DNA of 64,000 nt from Thermoflexus sp. (GTDB taxonomy: Bacteria; Chloroflexota; Anaerolineae; Aggregatilineales; Aggregatilineaceae), in assembly GCA_020724465.1 (NCBI GenBank), contig DYGX01000019.1:1-64000 (forward strand), read 5' to 3'. Shown piece by piece: positions 61,243 to 64,000 of this stretch. Under the pieces are notes generated by a model, which ran no database searches, was not told the DNA's origin, and worked only from the letters and a program-made list of their open reading frames with translations. Within the stretch, counting starts at the first letter, position 1, and each line of letters starts with the position of its first letter. The position numbers and the translations under genes are program-made.

Positions 61243-61920
61243 ATGCCAGAGCGGATTCTGGTCATTGAAGACGAAGAGCGCATCGCTCAGTTTGTCAAGC
61301 GCGGCTTGATCTACGAGGGCTACCGCGTTGACGTCGCCTACGACGGACAGCAGGGTCTTGAGATGGCGCGCGATACACCGCCGGACCTGGTGATCCTCGA
61401 CTGGATGCTGCCGGGGTTGGACGGCCTGGAAGTCTGCAAACGCCTGCGCGCTGCCAGCGACGTCCCGATCTTGATGCTGACCGCCAAGGAAGACGTGCAG
61501 GATCGCGTGCTGGGGTTGGACGCCGGCGCCGATGACTATCTCGTCAAGCCGTTCGCGTTCGACGAGCTGCTGGCGCGCATCCGGGCGTTGTTCCGGCGTG
61601 CCGCGCCGTCGTCGCAGCCGGAAGTGCTGCGCTTTGCCGATCTCTCGCTGGACACAGGCACGCACCGCGCCCAGCGCGGCGACCGCTTCATCGACCTGAC
61701 GGCGAAAGAGTACGAGCTGCTGGAGCTGTTCATGCGCAATCCGCGCCGGGTGCTGACGCGCGAGATGATCTTCGACCGGGTGTGGGGCTACGACTTCGGC
61801 GGCGAGAGCAACATCATCGAAGTGTATGTGCGCTATCTGCGTCAGAAGACGGAAGAAAACGGCGAGCCGCGCCTGGTCCACACCGTGCGCGGCGTGGGGT
61901 ACGTGCTGCGCGAAGACTAG
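61243..61920 (+). CDS. OmpR-family response regulator
   Basis: The 225-residue protein has a receiver domain with phospho-acceptor D53, acidic D10/E11, the Thr in LMLTAKED and Lys in VKPFAFDE. A PhoB/OmpR winged helix (about 125-222) ends in [17 protein letters not shown] at 61243 (a GTG one codon before is possible) has AAAGGAAGG upstream. Its kinase gene starts 180 bases downstream. A paired direct repeat before the PDZ gene suits this type of regulator. Confidence 0.9.
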   Translation: MPERILVIEDEERIAQFVKRGLIYEGYRVDVAYDGQQGLEMARDTPPDLVILDWMLPGLDGLEVCKRLRAASDVPILMLTAKEDVQDRVLGLDAGADDYLVKPFAFDELLARIRALFRRAAPSSQPEVLRFADLSLDTGTHRAQRGDRFIDLTAKEYELLELFMRNPRRVLTREMIFDRVWGYDFGGESNIIEVYVRYLRQKTEENGEPRLVHTVRGVGYVLRED

Positions 61921-62032
61921 CGAGTTTGGGGCCGGCGCCGGGGCCAGCCGGCCGCTCCGGCGCCGCATTCCGGCCGGTCGGGCACGCCAACTGCTACCCT
62001 CTGGCATTTCTCATCCCCTGCTCACATTCTGG

Positions 62033-62041
62033 TGCTACACT
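62033..62041 (+). promoter_or_regulatory. Extended -10 (TGCTACACT) before the HAMP kinase
   Basis: TGCTACACT ends 59 bases before the ATG at 62101. It allows the kinase to be expressed independently of the regulator gene. Confidence 0.5.
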
Positions 62042-62100
62042 GACAGACAACGCACGCCCCATCGTTCGCCTAGCACGAGGGCAGCAGAGCGCCCAGCCGT

Positions 62101-63552
62101 ATGACCATTCGCACCCGCCTGACCTTCCTCTATTCCAGCCTGCTGGCTGTGGTGATTCTCGTCTTCATCGCGGCCACGTCGAGCATCCTGAGCTGGACGC
62201 TGCGCATGCAGGTGGACGAAACGCTGCGCGACGTGATTGAGGACGAGCGTTACAACGCGATCAACGACATCATGTGGCCGACCTCAGGCGGGTCGATGTC
62301 GCCCAAGGCGCGCAGCACGCCGGGGTTGTTCGTGCAGGTCTGGCATTACGACGAGCAGGGGCGGCCCTTCCTGCACACCGTGTCGTACAGCCTGCTCGGC
62401 TACGGCTACAACGAACCGCTGGACCCGATGGCGCTGGGCGAGTCGCACGAGGTGCGGCGCGACGTCCACACGGGCGGCGACCACCGCCGGGTGATGTCCG
62501 CCCCGCTGATCGTCGATGGCCGGGTGCGGGGCTACATCCAGGTGGCCGCCTCGCTGCGCACAGTAGACGCCGCCATTGACCGCCTGCTGAAGATCATGCT
62601 GGTCGGTGGGGCGCTGGCGCTGCTGGTTTCGCTGCTGCTGGGCGACTATCTGGCGCGGCGGGCGCTGCGGCCCATCGACGCCATCGCCCAGACGGCCAAG
62701 CAGATCACGGCGGCGGACGATCTCAGCCGCCGCATTCCCTACGACGGCCCGCCCGACGAACTGGGCCAGCTCACGCATATCTTCAACAACACCCTCGAAC
62801 GGCTGGAGCGCCTGTTCAACGTCCAGCGCCGCTTCGTGGCGGATGTCTCGCACGAGATGCGCACGCCGCTGACGACCATCCAGGGCAATATCGACCTGAT
62901 GCGCCGCATCGGCCCGGACGACGAGGCGATGGAGGCGATCGCCAGCGAGGCGCGCCGCATGTCGCGGCTGGTCGAAGACCTGCTGCTGCTCGCCAAGGCC
63001 GACGCCGGGCGACTCCCGCTGGAGCAGGTGCCCGCCGAGCTGGATACCCTGCTGGTCGAAGTCTACCATCAGGCGCAAATGCTATCGGACGGAGTCACGA
63101 TCGCGCTGGGGCAGGTCGAGCCAGCGCGCGTGCTGGGCGACGCCGACCGTCTCAAGCAGCTTCTGCTGAACCTGGTGTCCAACGGCATCAAATACACACC
63201 CCCCGGCGGCACGATCACCCTGGGCCTGGCTCGCGAAGGCAACGAGGCGGTCCTCACCGTCCGCGACACCGGCGTGGGCATCCCGCCCGAAGACCTGCCG
63301 CACGTCTTCGACCGCTTCTACCGGGTGGACAAGGCACGCTCGCGCGGGCAAGGCGGGACCGGCCTGGGCCTGTCCATCGCCAAGTGGATTGCCGAGGCGC
63401 ACGGCGGATCGATCAGCGTCAGCAGCGTGGTCGATGCCGGGTCGGTTTTCACGGTGCGCCTGCCGCTGCTACCGGACTCTGAGCACCACCCGACTGCCTC
63501 GCGCCCCCCGCTGCCGAGCCTGCGCACCATGCGCCTGTCGCGGCCACGCTGA
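62101..63552 (+). CDS. HAMP-domain sensor histidine kinase
   Basis: The 483-residue protein has two membrane helices (about 10-30 and 163-185) enclosing an extracytoplasmic sensor domain of about 130 residues, then HAMP (RRALRPIDAIAQTAKQIT). HisKA has SHEMRTPL (H251), and the HATPase motifs are LVSNGIKYTP, DTGVGIP and GTGLGLSIAKWI. The arrangement fits an OmpR-pair kinase like those that sense envelope state. It pairs with the response regulator just upstream. Confidence 0.9.
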   Translation: MTIRTRLTFLYSSLLAVVILVFIAATSSILSWTLRMQVDETLRDVIEDERYNAINDIMWPTSGGSMSPKARSTPGLFVQVWHYDEQGRPFLHTVSYSLLGYGYNEPLDPMALGESHEVRRDVHTGGDHRRVMSAPLIVDGRVRGYIQVAASLRTVDAAIDRLLKIMLVGGALALLVSLLLGDYLARRALRPIDAIAQTAKQITAADDLSRRIPYDGPPDELGQLTHIFNNTLERLERLFNVQRRFVADVSHEMRTPLTTIQGNIDLMRRIGPDDEAMEAIASEARRMSRLVEDLLLLAKADAGRLPLEQVPAELDTLLVEVYHQAQMLSDGVTIALGQVEPARVLGDADRLKQLLLNLVSNGIKYTPPGGTITLGLAREGNEAVLTVRDTGVGIPPEDLPHVFDRFYRVDKARSRGQGGTGLGLSIAKWIAEAHGGSISVSSVVDAGSVFTVRLPLLPDSEHHPTASRPPLPSLRTMRLSRPR

Positions 63553-63605
63553 GCCGCGCTGCGCATCGACCTGAGCCAACTTCTTAGACATTTCTAAGAT
63601 CGCGC

Positions 63606-63622
63606 TTACACATTCTTTACAC
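63606..63622 (+). promoter_or_regulatory. Direct-repeat operator, TTACAC-N5-TTACAC
   Basis: TTACAC at 63606-63611 and 63617-63622 are spaced exactly 11 bp, one helical turn. This is the layout bound by OmpR/PhoB/PhoP-type dimers. It lies 124 bases before the PDZ gene and just after the two-component operon. A second small inverted repeat (TCTTAG/CTAAGA, 63582-63599) and a 7-bp hairpin (GGATTAC/GTAATCC, 63654-63672) flank it. Confidence 0.5.
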
Positions 63623-63745
63623 TTTGTTGCCACATTGATTCATGGCTAAACGCGGATTACCGGGCGTAATCCATGCTGGCTGATGGTGTGTGAGCTGGAA
63701 CTGCGTTTGCGTCAACAGTCATGAAGAATGGAGGTGTCGCAGACT

Positions 63746-64000
63746 ATGTCTGATCGGAAGCGGTTACTCTCTCTTGGGATTGCGCTGGTACTGGTCTTGA
63801 GCGGTCTGGGGCTGGGGATCGTGCGCGCCGATGACGTAGCGCCGGTTGCGAACAGCGCGATCCAGGCCGAACGGCCCGCCTGGCTGGGCGTGTCGATCGC
63901 GGATTCGGACGACGGCGTGGTGGTTCGCGAGGTTGTGCCCGGTTCGCCCGCCGATGAAGCGGGCATCCGCGTGGGCGACGTGATCACCGCGGTGGACGGC
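63746..64000 (+). CDS. Secreted PDZ-domain protein, truncated by window end
   Basis: The frame opens with ATG at 63746, behind GGAGGTG 9 bases away, and runs to the end of the window (85 codons). It starts with a signal peptide (about 1-29, ending RADDVAP). A PDZ domain begins at about 45 (WLGVSIADSDDGVVVREV, SPADEAGIRVGDVITAVDG), with the carboxylate-binding WLGV loop. HtrA-type proteases or PDZ-only proteins would fit; the part that decides is missing. Confidence 0.75.
   Translation, partial: MSDRKRLLSLGIALVLVLSGLGLGIVRADDVAPVANSAIQAERPAWLGVSIADSDDGVVVREVVPGSPADEAGIRVGDVITAVDG

Noticed and set aside
1-64000. CRISPR arrays, insertion sequences, phage, tRNA or rRNA genes
   Set aside because: I found no spaced direct repeats, transposase or integrase motifs, or tRNA-like cloverleaf with a TTCGA arm. 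Small or divergent RNAs may be missed by eye.

Overview
The window is GC-rich, densely coding DNA that reads best as a Chloroflexota (Anaerolineae-like) chromosome. This is an inference from gene content: an archaeal-like HerA/NurA/Mre11/Rad50 repair set, a very long multi-GAF histidine kinase, threonine/proline-rich and Asp-Trp-motif proteins, tandem M42 peptidases, an actin-fold MutL-family protein among membrane proteins, and a T-box leader. I saw no tRNA or rRNA gene, CRISPR array, insertion sequence or phage. Most genes look like stable chromosomal content in short co-directional operons.

Layout. 1-14 kb: a small membrane protein, then NurA, a HAS-barrel-like protein, a GT87-like membrane glycosyltransferase and HerA; a 27-residue-repeat protein; an ABC-2 exporter; a ferritin-like protein; a bisphosphate nucleotidase; and Mre11-Rad50 with a methyltransferase. 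14.8-19.5 kb: a PucC/BCD-type transporter, a PyrK-like ferredoxin subunit, a PIG-L deacetylase, a PyrD-like protein that has lost the catalytic loop, and a flavodoxin. 19.6-23.3 kb: a DUF2089 regulator with YvlB/LiaX-like envelope-sensing proteins and an acetyltransferase, ended by a clear terminator. 23.3-30.7 kb (minus strand): an aminotransferase, three tandem M42 aminopeptidases, two envelope proteins and a DMT transporter. 31-35 kb: an FTR1 iron permease under a perfect Fur-box palindrome, flanked by two copies of one hairpin; then, on the minus strand, a threonine-type T-box, two small genes and a ThrRS without TGS domain.

35.2-45.4 kb is an eight-gene operon of mostly membrane or extracellular proteins with no function I can name. 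It includes a 1065-residue protein full of Pro-Asp-Trp motifs, a MutL-family actin-fold protein, a barrel-sandwich/KOW-like protein and a surface protein with a PPC domain nested in another beta domain. It is the best candidate for an undescribed system. It is followed by an ATPase fused to an OmpR-type DNA-binding domain.

47-55 kb holds signalling and envelope-stress genes: a 1702-residue kinase with six GAF domains, a receiver-kinase hybrid, PspA and a partner membrane protein. 55-59 kb holds small housekeeping enzymes and an MFS transporter. 59.4-64 kb holds a secreted beta-propeller, an OmpR-type two-component pair and the start of a PDZ protein. The PDZ gene is preceded by two TTACAC repeats exactly 11 bp apart, a plausible target of the adjacent regulator.
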